Shown here: piece after piece, positions 63,191 through 64,000 of the stretch
How positions within the stretch are numbered: position 1 is the first letter of the stretch
Layout of the letters: each line of letters begins with the position of its first letter
From: Lepturacanthus savala
Lineage: Eukaryota; Chordata; Actinopteri; Scombriformes; Trichiuridae
Assembly (NCBI GenBank): GCA_030544235.1
Contig: CM060465.1
Coordinates: forward strand, 29,926,988-29,990,987
Length of the DNA stretch: 64,000 bases
Direction of reading: 5' to 3'
Position numbers and translations under genes: made by a program
Notes under the pieces: model-generated
Told to the model about the DNA's origin: nothing
Seen by the model: only the letters and a program-made list of their open reading frames with translations
Databases searched by the model: none

Positions 63191-64000
63191 CTGCAGGGAG
63201 GATCAAAGCTCTACATCAGGGACTCAGGGATGTGATTCACATTGTCAGAAGATGATGTGCTCGAATGGTGTTCAGGTGCCTTTTAAATAGACTCTTCCTG
63301 TGATCATAGCATCTTTCAAATCATACTTAGGACAAAAGCATGTTTTTATATAAATCAAGTCATATTGCTTTTCATAGTCCCAAAGCTAGAAACTTCACGA
63401 TCTTTACATTTTCCTTGACATTAAAATGAGAATATTTCTTTATCTTGTGAGCACAAGATATTATCCTTTTTTCAAGATTCGAGAAATGCACCTCAACCTG
63501 AGCAAACTCCTTTTGCAGGTTCTGGAACAAAAACACGGCACATGTGACTGGTGTTTAATTTTAAATGAGTTCATCTTTAAATAGTGATAATTATACGATG
63601 AGATAATATAAATATACAAACTTTTTCCCCACAGACATGAACTCTGTGCCCCTCTATTAAACATGAAATGTAATCTTCCCTCAATTGTGGTACTGTAATC
63701 ACAGAATAATTAGAGTGAAATAACAAATACGTCTGATCGTTTACCTTAAAGAAGATGATGTAATCCTCATTTAGCACAGAACAAATAATACTGTTTTCAG
63801 CTGAGTGACCTGCAGTATCTCAGTTAAGGTACTTGCTCACCAAATCCAAACACAAACCCTCAAACAGCCCTATGAAGAAGTAGGAAACAGCCAAAATGCT
63901 ATAATTGGTATGTTTTTTCAGCCATGAGGCCTGCGATGGAACTGGAGCTCCTAAAGTACAACAGCTCAGCAGCCCATTACTTTTCTCTTACCTTTCAACA
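63191..64000 (-). other. insc intron upstream of exon A
   Basis: AT-rich sequence without a recognisable exon of normal size. It contains one 24-nt in-phase candidate microexon at 63498-63521. The remaining insc exons, encoding the N-terminal half, must lie to the right of the window. Confidence 0.6.
63498..63521 (-). CDS. insc: Candidate insc microexon (24 nt)
   Basis: A good acceptor (gtttttgttccag) precedes AACCTGCAAAAGGAGTTTGC plus TCAG, encoding NLQKEFAQ in phase 0, followed by the weak donor GTTGAG. It would join exon A in frame, giving EFAQ/VLIKQI, where vertebrate INSC reads REVQ/ALVRKI. Only the final glutamine is clearly conserved, so this could be chance. Confidence 0.25.

Noticed and set aside
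63992..64000. Possible end of an insc exon (TGTTGAAAG/GTAAGA) at the right edge
   Set aside because: The donor is good, but the roughly 30 residues that should follow in INSC could not be found between here and exon A, so nine bases are not enough.

Overview
The window is nuclear DNA of a ray-finned fish, most likely a teleost. Two vertebrate genes are spread over many short exons with GT-AG (once GC-AG) introns. The spaces between exons hold repeats typical of teleosts: hAT and Tc1/mariner fragments and MITEs, L2- and Rex-like LINE tails, an RTE-like tail and long CA/GA/TA microsatellites. There are no bacterial genes, operons, CRISPR arrays, rRNA or tRNA genes that I can see. Almost every open frame longer than 60 codons is a chance frame or lies in a repeat.

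Gene 1, minus strand, 23343 down to 6939: an ethanolamine kinase of the ETNK1/ETNK2 family. Seven coding exons join in frame (141+263+150+149+84+161+74 nt = 340 codons plus 2 nt), starting at a well-supported ATG and carrying the choline/ethanolamine-kinase catalytic motifs. The short last exon, about 23 codons, was not found. It lies either unrecognised in 1-6938 or beyond the left edge. The enzyme phosphorylates ethanolamine, the first step of the CDP-ethanolamine route to phosphatidylethanolamine.

Gene 2, minus strand, 63190 down to about 46938: the 3' part of insc (inscuteable spindle orientation adaptor). Eight exons (1020 nt, 339 codons plus stop) encode the armadillo-repeat domain and the C-terminal tail ending ESFV. 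The 5' exons, with the LGN-binding segment, lie beyond the right edge. A candidate AATAAA signal lies at 46938-46943.

Layout: 1-6938 is the last etnk intron or 3' flank, with a hAT foldback MITE, LINE tails and microsatellites. 6939-23343 is the etnk exons and introns. 23344-46937 is about 23.6 kb of intergenic DNA with a broken Tc1-like element (28374-29870), a second Tc1 relic (about 35288-35988), a 987-bp hAT MITE (37904-38890), a nested repeat (32640-33423) and a 93-bp AT tract. 46938-63190 is insc, and 63191-64000 is its upstream intron. The two genes are tandem on the same strand and do not act in one pathway. One makes membrane phospholipid precursor, the other couples the PAR complex to the spindle-orientation machinery. 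I did not find a new biological system. The points most worth checking are a possible third ETNK paralogue beside insc, a GC-AG intron in etnk, and an insc acceptor whose pyrimidine tract is a GT microsatellite.
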